64,000 nucleotides of DNA from Georgenia faecalis (GTDB taxonomy: Bacteria; Actinomycetota; Actinomycetes; Actinomycetales; Actinomycetaceae), in NCBI RefSeq assembly GCF_003710105.1, contig NZ_CP033325.1, positions 1,860,001-1,924,000 of the forward strand. Direction: 5' to 3'. Under the pieces are notes generated by a model that was not told the DNA's origin, made no database searches, and saw only the letters and a program-made list of their open reading frames with translations. Below, piece by piece: positions 24,811 through 33,978 of this stretch (positions within the stretch are counted from its first letter, which is position 1; every line of letters begins with the position of its first letter). A program made the position numbers and the translations under genes.

Positions 24811-25917
24811 CTAGGCGAAGAGGATGCGCCCGGCCGCGGCGCGACCGGGGGGCGTGCGCAGCCCGGCGAACGCGCCGGTGGCGACGGCCGTCCCGCGCAC
24901 CCCGGCCAGCGCCCGCCGCATCGCGAGCCGGCTGCGGAAGCGGGACCGCAGGGCGGCGCCGTCGTAGCGCGCGAGGGCGGAGCGTCGCCCGCTGCGCAGC
25001 GCCTCGTCGAGGACGTCGACGGCGTGCGCGGACAGCCGCAGGCACGGGTCGAGCCCGCCCGCGGTGAGCGGGGAGACGGCCCCGGCGGCGTCCCCCACCA
25101 GGAGCCCGTAGGGGCCGGCGATGCGGCGCAGCACCCCGCCCACCGGGATGGGTCCCCCGCGCCGCTCGACGTGCCGCGGGCGCTCGGTCCCGGCCAGGCC
25201 CGGCGCGACGGCGGCGAACCGCCCCAGCGTCTGGCGCACCCCGGCGGTGAAGCGCTGCGGGTAGCCGGCGACGCCGACGTGGGCGTGCTGCCCGTCGTTG
25301 ACCACCCAGGCGAGGTACCCGGGGGCGAGCGACGGGTCGACGACGCAGTGGAACGTCGGCTCCCCGCCCGGGGCGACCGGGTAGACGTCCTCCGCCCCGA
25401 CCAGGAGGCGGGTGTTGCGGTCGAGGCCGAGGTCGCGGGCCACCCGCGACCGGGCGCCGTCGGCGCCGACGAGGAAGCGGGCCGTCACCGCCGTCACGCC
25501 CCGTGGGCCGCCGCCCGGGCCGCCCGGGCCGCCGAGCAGCACCGCGCCGCCCTCGCGGCCGAGGTACCGGGTTCCCAGCGCCAGCCGGACGCCGGCGGCC
25601 CGGGCCTCCTCGGCCGCCCACGCGTACAGCCCCGCCATGTCCGCCACCCGAAACTCGTCGCGGCGGCTCACCAGCGTCACCGGCCGGCGCAGCCCCGGCG
25701 GGTACAGCACCACCCGCCGGATCGGCGGACCGAGGAGCGCGGCCGGCAAGGCGAAGTCCTCGAGCGTGCGCCGCACGAAGATCCCGGTGGTGCGGATCGC
25801 GCCGGTGAGGACCGGGCGCCGGTCGACGAGGAGGACATCGTGCCCCCGCCGGCCCAGCTCGGCCGCCGTGTACAGCCCGGCCAGCCCGGCCCCCACCACC
25901 ACCACGTCGACGTCCAT
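24811..25917 (-). CDS. FAD-dependent oxidoreductase, geranylgeranyl-reductase-like
   Basis: A 368-residue flavoprotein. The N-terminal VVVGAGLAGLYTAAELGRRG binds FAD ADP, with the acidic end in LLVDRRP. LVGADGARSRVARDLGL is the GD-like motif, and LLVGDAAGAVSPLTAGGLDP is the third FAD motif. The order fits the geranylgeranyl reductase/aromatic hydroxylase superfamily. It may reduce isoprenoid chains such as menaquinone side chains, but no such gene lies beside it. The C-terminal part is Arg-rich. Confidence 0.82.
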   Translation of the reverse strand: MDVDVVVVGAGLAGLYTAAELGRRGHDVLLVDRRPVLTGAIRTTGIFVRRTLEDFALPAALLGPPIRRVVLYPPGLRRPVTLVSRRDEFRVADMAGLYAWAAEEARAAGVRLALGTRYLGREGGAVLLGGPGGPGGGPRGVTAVTARFLVGADGARSRVARDLGLDRNTRLLVGAEDVYPVAPGGEPTFHCVVDPSLAPGYLAWVVNDGQHAHVGVAGYPQRFTAGVRQTLGRFAAVAPGLAGTERPRHVERRGGPIPVGGVLRRIAGPYGLLVGDAAGAVSPLTAGGLDPCLRLSAHAVDVLDEALRSGRRSALARYDGAALRSRFRSRLAMRRALAGVRGTAVATGAFAGLRTPPGRAAAGRILFA

Positions 25918-26012
25918 GCGGCGACCGTAGGGCGGCGCCTCGCGTCCCGGGGCGGGCGCGGCAGGACCCTCACACCATCAGCACAGGTCCCGCACACGAC
26001 GGGCCCACCGCC

Positions 26013-26654
26013 TCACGCCGGGGCCAGCTCCAGCTCGTAGGCGTCCCCCACCCGCTGGAAGCCGATCTTGGGGTAGTAGGGCTCGACGGTGCCCGGCGCG
26101 GTCACCACGCGGCGGTACCCCGCCTTCGGCAGGACGCCGCTACGGCGGAAGACGAACTCCCCGGGCGTGAAGTCGCGGTAGCGCTCGGTGACGTAGTCGA
26201 GCTCGATCTGGGCGACGCGGTCGCCCGCGTCGCGGAGGATGACGTACCCGACGGTCTCGTCACCGGTGACGACGAGGTACGCCTGCGAGCCCGGGGGCAC
26301 CCCGTGGAACCCCGGGTGGTAGGTGGCGATGTCCGCGCGGTGCACCTCGAGGAGGTGCGCGAGGTACCCGCCGTCGGCCTCGGTCTCGATGACGTCGTAG
26401 GTGCGGTCGGAGTGCCGGTAGCGCAGCAGCCGCGTGAGATTGATCACCTGGACGGCCGCGAGGACCACGTTGAGGGCCACGACGGGCCACACCCCGAGCA
26501 CCCCGTTGTAGAAGACTTGCACGACGCATCCGATGAGGTTGTACACCCGCAGCCGCACGATTCGCTGCTGCATCATCGACCACACGACGATGGCGGAACC
26601 CAGCCATCCCACCACTTCGAGGGCTGTCTGCATGCCCGGATCGAGGTCGAGCAT
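26013..26654 (-). CDS. YgjV-like membrane protein fused to a GNAT-like domain
   Basis: A 213-residue protein. The first 85 residues hold three membrane segments in YgjV style (TALEVVGWLGSAIVVWSMMQ, LRVYNLIGCVVQVFYNGVLG, VVALNVVLAAVQVINL). The rest is soluble and GNAT-like, with YLVVTGDETVGYVILRD, AQIELDYVTERYRDF and YYPKIGFQRV. The usual GNAT CoA loop is not clear, so catalysis is uncertain. The ATG at 26654 has GGAGG 6 bases upstream; the longer frame to 26753 lacks one. It is divergent from glgX. Confidence 0.75.
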   Translation of the reverse strand: MLDLDPGMQTALEVVGWLGSAIVVWSMMQQRIVRLRVYNLIGCVVQVFYNGVLGVWPVVALNVVLAAVQVINLTRLLRYRHSDRTYDVIETEADGGYLAHLLEVHRADIATYHPGFHGVPPGSQAYLVVTGDETVGYVILRDAGDRVAQIELDYVTERYRDFTPGEFVFRRSGVLPKAGYRRVVTAPGTVEPYYPKIGFQRVGDAYELELAPA

Positions 26655-26773
26655 CGCGCGCCTCCGCGTCGTCGCGTCCGGCCTGCGAGGACCGGTGGCG
26701 GCCCATGCTACGGACCTCCCGCCGCCGTGGCGTCGCAGCGCGCGAACGATCATCCAATGAGAACCTATCGCCC

Positions 26774-28894
26774 ATGCAGATCTGGCCTGGACGTCCCTAC
26801 CCGCTTGGCGCCACCTTCGACGGCACCGGCACCAACTTCGCCCTCTTCTCCAGCGTCGCCGAGCAGGTAGAGCTCTGCCTCCTGGACGACGACGGGACCG
26901 AGAAGCGCATCGCCTTCACCGAGGTCGACGGGCACGTCTGGCACGGCTACCTGCCTGGCGTGCAGCCGGGCCAGCGCTACGGGTTCCGCGTGCACGGGCC
27001 CTTCGACCCCTCGCAGGGCCTGCGGTGCGACCCGAGCAAGCTCCTCCTCGACCCGTACGCCAAGGCCATCGACGGTCAGGTTGACGGTGACCCGTCGCTC
27101 TACTCCTACCGCTTCGACGACCCCTCGCAGCGCAACGAGGACGACTCGGCCCCGCACACGATGACCTCCGTCGTCATCAACCCCTTCTTCGACTGGGGCC
27201 ACGACCGGCCGCCGGCCCACGAGTACCACGACAGCGTCATCTACGAGGCACACGTCAAGGGCCTCACCCAGCTCCACCCCAGCGTGCCCGAGGAGTACCG
27301 GGGGACGTACCTGGGCATCGCCGACCCGGCGGTCATCGAGCACCTCACCCAGCTCGGGGTCACCGCCATCGAGCTCATGCCGGTCCACCAGTTCGTCAAC
27401 GACCCCCACCTGCAGGAGAAGGGGCTGAGCAACTACTGGGGCTACAACACCATCGGCTTCTTCGCGCCGCACAACGCCTACTCGGCCTACGGCACCCGCG
27501 GGGAGCAGGTGCAGGAGTTCAAGCAGATGGTCAAGGCCCTGCACGAGGCGGGCATCGAGGTCATCCTCGACGTCGTCTACAACCACACCGCCGAGGGCAA
27601 CCACCTCGGACCCACGCTGTCCTTCCGGGGCATCGACAACGGCTCGTACTACCGCCTCGTCGACGAGGACCCGGTCCACTACTTCGACACCACGGGCACG
27701 GGCAACTCGCTGCTCATGCGCTCGCCCCACACGCTGCAGATGATCATGGACTCGCTGCGCTACTGGGTCGAGGAGATGCACGTCGACGGGTTCCGCTTCG
27801 ACCTCGCCTCGACCCTCGCCCGCGAGCTGCACGAGGTCGACCGGCTCTCGGCCTTCTTCGACATCATCCAGCAGGACCCGGTCATCTCCCAGGTCAAGCT
27901 CATCGCCGAGCCCTGGGACCTCGGCGAGGGCGGCTACCAGGTGGGCGGGTTCCCGCCCCTGTGGACCGAGTGGAACGGCCGCTACCGCGACACGGTGCGC
28001 GACTACTGGCGCGGCGAGCCGTCGACGCTCGCGGAGTTCGCCAGCCGCATCACCGGCTCCTCCGACCTCTACGAGCACTCGGGCCGACGCCCCGTCGCCT
28101 CCATCAACTTCGTCACCGCGCACGACGGCTTCACCCTGCGCGACCTCGTCACGTACAACGAGAAGCACAACGAGGCGAACGGCGAGGACAACAACGACGG
28201 CGAGTCCCACAACCGCTCGTGGAACGGCGGCGAGGAGGGGCCGACCGACAACGAGGAGGTGCGGCAGGTACGCGCCCGCCAGCAGCGCAACTTCCTCGCC
28301 ACGCTGCTGTTCTCCCAGGGCGTGCCGATGATCGCCCACGGCGACGAGCTCGGGCGCACCCAGCAGGGCAACAACAACGTCTACTGCCAGGACAACGAGC
28401 TCTCGTGGGTGGACTGGGACCTCGACGAGGAGCGCACCGCGCTGCTCGACTTCACCCGCCGGCTCGTGCGGCTGCGCGCGGACCACCCCGTGTTCCGCCG
28501 CCGCCGGTTCTTCGCCGGTGTGCCGGCGCACGGCGGGGAGTCCGAGATCGGCGAGATCGCTTGGTTCTCCCCCAGCGGCGAGCACATGCGCGACGAGGAG
28601 TGGAACAGCTCCTACGCCCGCTCGATCATGGTCTTCCTCAACGGCCAGGCGATCCCCGAGCCGGACGGGCGGGGCGCGCGGATCGTCGACGACTCCTTCC
28701 TCGTGCTGCTCAACGCCGACGCGGGGCCGGTGGAGTTCACCATTCCCGAGGCCCAGTACGCGACCCACTGGCTCGCGCTCCTCGACACCAACTCCACCGT
28801 GCAGCCCGGCGACGAGTTCACCCCCGGGGACACCATCACCGTGACCGGCCGGAGCGTCATCTTCCTCATCGCCCCCCTGGAGGAGCCCTCGTGA
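26774..28894 (+). CDS. glgX: Glycogen debranching enzyme
   Basis: GH13 isoamylase-type enzyme of 706 residues that cuts alpha-1,6 branches of phosphorylase-limit glycogen. An N-terminal CBM48-like domain (GATFDGTGTNFALFSS) precedes the barrel. GH13 regions are DVVYNHTAEG, FRFDLAS with the Asp nucleophile, AEPWD with the Glu acid, and NFVTAHDGF. The start MQIWPGRPYPLG at 26774 is the family start. Its stop overlaps the treY start (GTGA). Debranched chains are the substrate of the next two enzymes. Confidence 0.95.
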   Translation: MQIWPGRPYPLGATFDGTGTNFALFSSVAEQVELCLLDDDGTEKRIAFTEVDGHVWHGYLPGVQPGQRYGFRVHGPFDPSQGLRCDPSKLLLDPYAKAIDGQVDGDPSLYSYRFDDPSQRNEDDSAPHTMTSVVINPFFDWGHDRPPAHEYHDSVIYEAHVKGLTQLHPSVPEEYRGTYLGIADPAVIEHLTQLGVTAIELMPVHQFVNDPHLQEKGLSNYWGYNTIGFFAPHNAYSAYGTRGEQVQEFKQMVKALHEAGIEVILDVVYNHTAEGNHLGPTLSFRGIDNGSYYRLVDEDPVHYFDTTGTGNSLLMRSPHTLQMIMDSLRYWVEEMHVDGFRFDLASTLARELHEVDRLSAFFDIIQQDPVISQVKLIAEPWDLGEGGYQVGGFPPLWTEWNGRYRDTVRDYWRGEPSTLAEFASRITGSSDLYEHSGRRPVASINFVTAHDGFTLRDLVTYNEKHNEANGEDNNDGESHNRSWNGGEEGPTDNEEVRQVRARQQRNFLATLLFSQGVPMIAHGDELGRTQQGNNNVYCQDNELSWVDWDLDEERTALLDFTRRLVRLRADHPVFRRRRFFAGVPAHGGESEIGEIAWFSPSGEHMRDEEWNSSYARSIMVFLNGQAIPEPDGRGARIVDDSFLVLLNADAGPVEFTIPEAQYATHWLALLDTNSTVQPGDEFTPGDTITVTGRSVIFLIAPLEEPS

Positions 28895-31410
28895 GCCTGC
28901 CCCGCGCCGAGTCGGCCTCCAGCGCCCACCTGCCCGCGGCGGGCAAGCGCCTGCCGGTGAGCACCTACCGTCTCCAGCTCGGGCCGGACCTCACCTTCGC
29001 CCAGGCCGAGGCGGCGGTGCCCTACCTCGCCGACCTCGGCGTGAGCGAGCTCTACCTCTCCCCCATCCTCCAGGCGGCACCCGGGTCGACCCACGGCTAC
29101 GACGTCGTCGACCACGACCGCATCTCCGACGTCATGGGGGGCCGGGAGGCCTTCGAGCAGCTGAGCCGCACGGCGCACGCCGCCGGGCTCGGCGTCGTCG
29201 TCGACGTGGTCCCCAACCACATGGCCGTGCCCACCCCCGCGTGGCACAACCGGGCCCTGTGGTCCGTGCTCAAGCACGGGCCCGCGTCGCCGTACGCGCC
29301 GTGGTTCGACGTCGAGCTCGACGACGACCGTTCCGGCATCCTCATGCCGGTCCTCGGCCAGCGCATCGGCGCGGTCCTCGCCGCCGGCGAGCTGGTCCTC
29401 GACCGGGCCGTCATCCCCACCGAGCCCGAGCTCGGCGAGCAGGCGGTCCTGCGCTACTTCGACCACATCTTCCCGGTCCGCCCGGAGACCGAGCAGCTGC
29501 CGCTCGCCGAGCTCGTCGAGCGCCAGTTCTACCGCCTGTCGTACTGGCGGGTGGCCGACGAGGAGCTCAACTACCGCCGGTTCTTCGACGTCGGCACCCT
29601 CGCCGCCATCCGGGTGGAGGACCCCGAGGTCTTCGACGCCTCGCACGCCCTCCTCCTCGACCTCATGCGCGCCGGGCACATCGACGCGTTCCGCATCGAC
29701 CACCCGGACGGCCTCGCGGACCCCCGCGGGTACTTCCAGCGCCTGTCGGAGGCGACCGGCGGGGCGTGGGTGGCGGCGGAGAAGATCCTCGAGGGCGAGG
29801 AGGAGCTGCCCGCTGACTGGCCCGTTGCCGGCACCACCGGGTACGACGCCGCGTGGCGCATCCAGGCCTTGCTCACCGACCCCGCCGGGGCCGTCGGGCT
29901 CGGCTCGCTCATGCAGCAGCTCACCGGAGACGCCCCCGGCGACCTCCCCGCGCTCGTCGAGACCTCCAAGCGGCAGATCGTCGCCACCTCGCTGTACGCC
30001 GAGGTGCACCGCCTCACGACCATCCTCTCCGAGCTGTGCGAGGGGGACGTGCGTCTGCGCGACCACACCTTCCGCTCGCTGCAGGACTGCGTCGTGGAGC
30101 TGCTCGTCGCCTTCGACCGGTACCGCGCGTACGTCGTGCCCGGCGAGCACCCGCCGGCGACGAGCGAGCGGGCCGTGCTCGAGGTCGCGGAGGTCGCGCG
30201 CGGCCGCCTCGAGCCGGACCGGCACGACACGCTCGACGTCGTCGTCGACCTCATCCTCGGGCGCGAGGTCGGCAGCGCCGGGCGCACCCGCGAGGCGCGC
30301 CGCGACGAGCTCGTCGTGCGCTTCCAGCAGACGTGCGGCGCCGTCATGGCCAAGGGCGTCGAGGACACCGCCTACTACCGGTGGACCCACCTCGTCAGCC
30401 TCTGCGAGGTCGGCTCCTCCCCCGACCACTTCTCCATCAGCCCGGACGAGCTCCACGGCTGGGTCGCGGGCATCACCGCCTCGCACCCCGCGACGATGAG
30501 CGCCGGCTCCACCCACGACACCAAGCGGGGCGAGGACGTGCGCTCCCGGCTCGGCGTGCTCTCCGAGCTCCCCGGGCCGTGGACGGCGCTCGTCACCGCC
30601 CTGCGGGAGGCCACCGAGCCGATCCGGCCGGCCGACCTCGACGGCCGCACGGAGAACCTCCTGTGGCAGACCCTCGCCGGCACGTGGACCGCCGAGGGAC
30701 CGATCAGCGCGGAGCGGCTCACCCAGTACCTCACCAAGGCGGTGCGTGAGCAGAAGTCGTGGACCACGTGGACCGACCCGGCCACCACGCGCGAGGAGGA
30801 GCTCCTCGCCTACGCGACGGCGCTGCTCACCCACCCCGACGTCGTCGCCGCGTTCGAGCAGTGGGTCGCCCAGACCGACCGCCACGTCCGCGCCGCCGTG
30901 CTCGGGGCCAAGCTCGCCCAGCTCACGCTCGTGGGTGTGGCCGACGTCTACCAGGGCAGCGAGATCACCCAGACCTCGCTCGTCGACCCGGACAACCGCC
31001 GGCCGGTGGACTTCGCGGGCCTGCACGCCCGGCTGGGTCGCCTCGACGCCGGTCAGGGCCCGGGTGACCTCGACGAGACCAAGCTCGCCCTCACCGCGGC
31101 CACCCTCCGCCTCCGGCGGCGCCACCCGGACGCCTTCGTGGGCCCGGACGCGCGGTACGCGCCCCTGCCCACCTCGACCGGCCACGCCGTCGCCTACGCC
31201 CGCTCGGACTCCGGCGGCCCCCGGGCCGTCGCCCTCCTCACCCGGCTCAGCGTCGGCCTGGACGCCCTCGGCGGCTTCGGGGAGAGCACCGTCGTCCTGC
31301 CCGAGGGACGCTGGCGCGACACCCTCACCGGCACTGTCGTCGACGGCGGCACCCAGCGCCTGGCCGACCTCCTCTCCCGCCACCCCGTCGCCCTCCTGGA
31401 GATTGCGTGA
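28891..31410 (+). CDS. treY: Maltooligosyltrehalose synthase
   Basis: GH13 enzyme of 839 residues that turns the reducing-end glucose of a maltooligosaccharide into an alpha,alpha-1,1 linkage. Regions are STYRLQLGPDLTF at the start, VVDVVPNHMAVP, FRIDHPDGLADP with the nucleophile Asp, VAAEKIL with the acid Glu, and STHDTKRGEDVRSRLGVLSE, which is TreY-specific. The GTG at 28891 has GGAGGAG 5 bases upstream and overlaps glgX. treZ follows with another GTGA overlap. Long, as is common in actinobacteria. Confidence 0.95.
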   Translation: MSLPRAESASSAHLPAAGKRLPVSTYRLQLGPDLTFAQAEAAVPYLADLGVSELYLSPILQAAPGSTHGYDVVDHDRISDVMGGREAFEQLSRTAHAAGLGVVVDVVPNHMAVPTPAWHNRALWSVLKHGPASPYAPWFDVELDDDRSGILMPVLGQRIGAVLAAGELVLDRAVIPTEPELGEQAVLRYFDHIFPVRPETEQLPLAELVERQFYRLSYWRVADEELNYRRFFDVGTLAAIRVEDPEVFDASHALLLDLMRAGHIDAFRIDHPDGLADPRGYFQRLSEATGGAWVAAEKILEGEEELPADWPVAGTTGYDAAWRIQALLTDPAGAVGLGSLMQQLTGDAPGDLPALVETSKRQIVATSLYAEVHRLTTILSELCEGDVRLRDHTFRSLQDCVVELLVAFDRYRAYVVPGEHPPATSERAVLEVAEVARGRLEPDRHDTLDVVVDLILGREVGSAGRTREARRDELVVRFQQTCGAVMAKGVEDTAYYRWTHLVSLCEVGSSPDHFSISPDELHGWVAGITASHPATMSAGSTHDTKRGEDVRSRLGVLSELPGPWTALVTALREATEPIRPADLDGRTENLLWQTLAGTWTAEGPISAERLTQYLTKAVREQKSWTTWTDPATTREEELLAYATALLTHPDVVAAFEQWVAQTDRHVRAAVLGAKLAQLTLVGVADVYQGSEITQTSLVDPDNRRPVDFAGLHARLGRLDAGQGPGDLDETKLALTAATLRLRRRHPDAFVGPDARYAPLPTSTGHAVAYARSDSGGPRAVALLTRLSVGLDALGGFGESTVVLPEGRWRDTLTGTVVDGGTQRLADLLSRHPVALLEIA

Positions 31411-33185
31411 CCACCACCGCCACGGCCCACCGACCGGACCAGAGCGGCACCGCGCCCCTGCGCGTCTGGGCGCCCGCCGCCCGCACCGTCGAGCTCGACG
31501 TCGCCGGTGAGCGCACGCCCATGCGCGCCGAGGACGGCGGTTGGTGGGCCTCGGCGCCCGTCGCCGCCGGCACCGACTACGCCTTCCGGCTCGACGGCGG
31601 CGACCCGCGCCCCGACCCGCGCAGCCCCTGGCAGCCGGCTGGCGTCCACGGCCCCTCGCGCGCCTTCGACCCCACCGAGCACGCGTGGTCCGACGGCGAC
31701 TGGGCCGGCCGGTCCTCGCTCGGGGCGGTCATCTACGAGCTCCACGTGGGCACGTTCACTCCCGAGGGGACGCTCGACGCCGCGGTGGAGCGCCTCGACC
31801 ACCTCGCCGCCCTCGGCGTCGACATGGTCGAGCTCATGCCCGTCGCCGCGTTCCCCGGGCAGCGCGGCTGGGGGTACGACGGCGTGGCCCTGTACGCGGT
31901 GCACGAGGCCTACGGCGGCCCGGCGGCGCTCCAGCGCTTCGTCGACGCCGCCCACGCCCGCGGCCTCGCCGTGTGCCTCGACGTCGTCTACAACCACCTC
32001 GGCCCCTCGGGCAACTACCTCGGCGAGTTCGGGCCGTACTTCACCGACCGCCACGAGACCCCCTGGGGCGCAGCGGTCAACCTCGACGGGCCGGACGCCG
32101 GCCCCGTCCGGGCGTTCATCGTCGACAACGCGCTGCGGTGGATGCGCGACTTCCACATCGACGCCCTGCGCCTGGACGCCGTCCACGCCCTCATCGACGA
32201 CTCGGAGCGGCACATCCTCGCCGAGCTCTCCGACGCCGTCGCCGCCCTCGAGGCGAGCGTGGGCCGGCCGCTGTCGCTCATCGCCGAGTCCGACCTCAAC
32301 GACGCCGTCATGATCACCCCGACCGACCAGGGCGGCCGCGGGATGACGGCCCAGTGGGACGACGACGTGCACCACGCGCTGCACGCGTTCCTCACCGGGG
32401 AGCGCCACGGCTACTACGTGAGCTTCGGGCCGGCGCAGGTGCTCCGCAAGGCGCTCACCGACGTCTTCGTCCACGACGGGGAGTTCTCCGAGTTCCGCGA
32501 CCAGGTCTGGGGCTCGCCCGTCCCGGCGGACGTCGACACCCGCCGGTTCGTCGTCTTCGCCTCCGACCACGACCAGGTGGGCAACCGCGCCGTCGGTGAC
32601 CGGCCCACCCGCGTCCTCGACGGCGGCCAGCTGGCGATCTCGGCCGCCGTCGTCCTCCTCGGCCCGTACACGCCCATGCTCTTCATGGGCGAGGAGTGGG
32701 GCGCGCGCACGCCCTTCCAGTACTTCACCGACCACACCGAGCCCGAGCTGGGCGCCGCGGTGAGCGAGGGCCGCGCCCGCGAGTTCGGCTCGCACGGCTG
32801 GGCCGAGCTCTACGGCGGCGAGATCGAGGTGCCCGACCCCCAGGCGCTCGTGACGTTCGAGGAGAGCCGCCTGGACTGGGCGGAGCCGGACTCCCCCGAC
32901 CACGCCCGCCTGCTCACCTGGTACCGCGACCTCGTCGCCCTGCGCCGCGCCGAGCCCGACGTCGACTCGGGCCGCCGCGCCGCCGTCGACGTCGCCGAGG
33001 ACGAGTCGTGGCTGGTCATGGACCGCGGGTCGCTCGCCGTCGTCGTCAACGCCTCCGACGCCCCGCAGGACGTGCCCGTCCCGCGCGAGGCGACCGAGGT
33101 GCTGCTCGCCTGGGAGCCGGCCACGGCCGGCGGCCGCACGGTGCGCCTGCCCGGGCACGGCGTCGCCATCGTCCGCCTGGCCTGA
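31407..33185 (+). CDS. treZ: Maltooligosyltrehalose trehalohydrolase
   Basis: GH13 enzyme of 592 residues that releases trehalose from maltooligosyltrehalose. An N-terminal beta domain (PLRVWAPAARTVELDV) precedes the barrel. Key regions are DVVYNHLGPSGNYLGEFGPYF, DALRLDAVHAL with the nucleophile Asp, LIAESDLND with the acid Glu, and FASDHDQVGNRA. GTG start overlapping the treY stop. With glgX and treY it forms a tight operon for trehalose from glycogen, likely for stress protection or carbon storage. Confidence 0.95.
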   Translation: MTTTATAHRPDQSGTAPLRVWAPAARTVELDVAGERTPMRAEDGGWWASAPVAAGTDYAFRLDGGDPRPDPRSPWQPAGVHGPSRAFDPTEHAWSDGDWAGRSSLGAVIYELHVGTFTPEGTLDAAVERLDHLAALGVDMVELMPVAAFPGQRGWGYDGVALYAVHEAYGGPAALQRFVDAAHARGLAVCLDVVYNHLGPSGNYLGEFGPYFTDRHETPWGAAVNLDGPDAGPVRAFIVDNALRWMRDFHIDALRLDAVHALIDDSERHILAELSDAVAALEASVGRPLSLIAESDLNDAVMITPTDQGGRGMTAQWDDDVHHALHAFLTGERHGYYVSFGPAQVLRKALTDVFVHDGEFSEFRDQVWGSPVPADVDTRRFVVFASDHDQVGNRAVGDRPTRVLDGGQLAISAAVVLLGPYTPMLFMGEEWGARTPFQYFTDHTEPELGAAVSEGRAREFGSHGWAELYGGEIEVPDPQALVTFEESRLDWAEPDSPDHARLLTWYRDLVALRRAEPDVDSGRRAAVDVAEDESWLVMDRGSLAVVVNASDAPQDVPVPREATEVLLAWEPATAGGRTVRLPGHGVAIVRLA

Positions 33186-33194
33186 CCTCCCTGG

Positions 33195-33222
33195 TGCGGC
33201 GCGGGCTCCGGCCCGCGCCGCA
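33195..33222. terminator. Bidirectional hairpin terminator between treZ and the ABC ATPase gene
   Basis: TGCGGCGCGGGC and GCCCGCGCCGCA form a perfect 12-bp stem with a 4-base loop, between two convergent genes whose stops are 10 and 1 bases away. Confidence 0.75.
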
Positions 33223-33978
33223 TCAGTAGTAGCAGGCCAGCGGCCCGTTGGGCCCCGGGACGACGGTGACCGGGGTGTCGAACACGCGGGTGAGGACCTC
33301 GTCGGTCATGATCTCGGCCGGCGGACCGAACTCGACGACCCGCCCGTCCTTGACGGCGCAGATGTGGTCCGCGTAGTGCCCGGCGAAGTTGATGTCGTGC
33401 AGCACGATGACGATGGTCCGCCCGAGCTCCGCCGCGGCGCGGCGCAGGTGCTTCATCATCTCCACGGAGTGCTTCATGTCGAGGTTGTTGAGCGGCTCGT
33501 CGAGCAGGACGTACTCGGTGGCCTGGGACAGCACCATCGCCACGTACGCGCGCTGGCGCTGGCCGCCGGAGAGCTCGTCGAGGTAGCGGTGCTCGAGCTC
33601 GCGGAGCTGGAGGAAGTCGATCGCCTCGCTGATGATCGCCTCGTCGTCCTTGGTGAGCCGTCCCTTGGAGTGCGGGAACCGCCCGAAGCCGACGAGCTGG
33701 CGGACCGTGAGCCGCGTGATGAAGTGGTTCTCCTGGCGCAGGATCGACAGCACCTTGGCGAGGTCGCCCGACTTCGTGCTCGAGACGTCGTACCCCGCGA
33801 CCTCGATGACCCCCTCGTCGATCCCGAGCAGCCGCCCGATCATCGTGAGCAGCGTCGACTTCCCGGCGCCGTTCGGGCCGATGAGCGCCGTGACGCCGCA
33901 GGCGGGGATCTCGAGGTCGACCGGGCCGATCGTCACCTCGTCGGAGTAGTCCTTGCGAACCTTGCTCAGGGTGATCAC
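33223..33978 (-). CDS. Ferric-siderophore ABC transporter ATPase (YclP/FatE-like)
   Basis: A 251-residue ATPase that powers iron-siderophore import. Walker A is GPNGAGKST, the Q-loop ILRQENHF, the signature LSGGQRQRAYVAM, Walker B YVLLDEPLNNLD, and the H-loop LHDINFA. The DMKHSVEMM segment resembles YclP and FatE. The GTG at 33978 overlaps the stop of the permease gene. It is the last gene of a four-gene operon (binding protein, two permeases, ATPase). Confidence 0.92.
   Translation of the reverse strand: MITLSKVRKDYSDEVTIGPVDLEIPACGVTALIGPNGAGKSTLLTMIGRLLGIDEGVIEVAGYDVSSTKSGDLAKVLSILRQENHFITRLTVRQLVGFGRFPHSKGRLTKDDEAIISEAIDFLQLRELEHRYLDELSGGQRQRAYVAMVLSQATEYVLLDEPLNNLDMKHSVEMMKHLRRAAAELGRTIVIVLHDINFAGHYADHICAVKDGRVVEFGPPAEIMTDEVLTRVFDTPVTVVPGPNGPLACYY

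Noticed and set aside
28612-31383. A 923-codon minus-strand frame opposite treY
   Set aside because: Antisense shadow of treY and glgX with biased composition and no domain.
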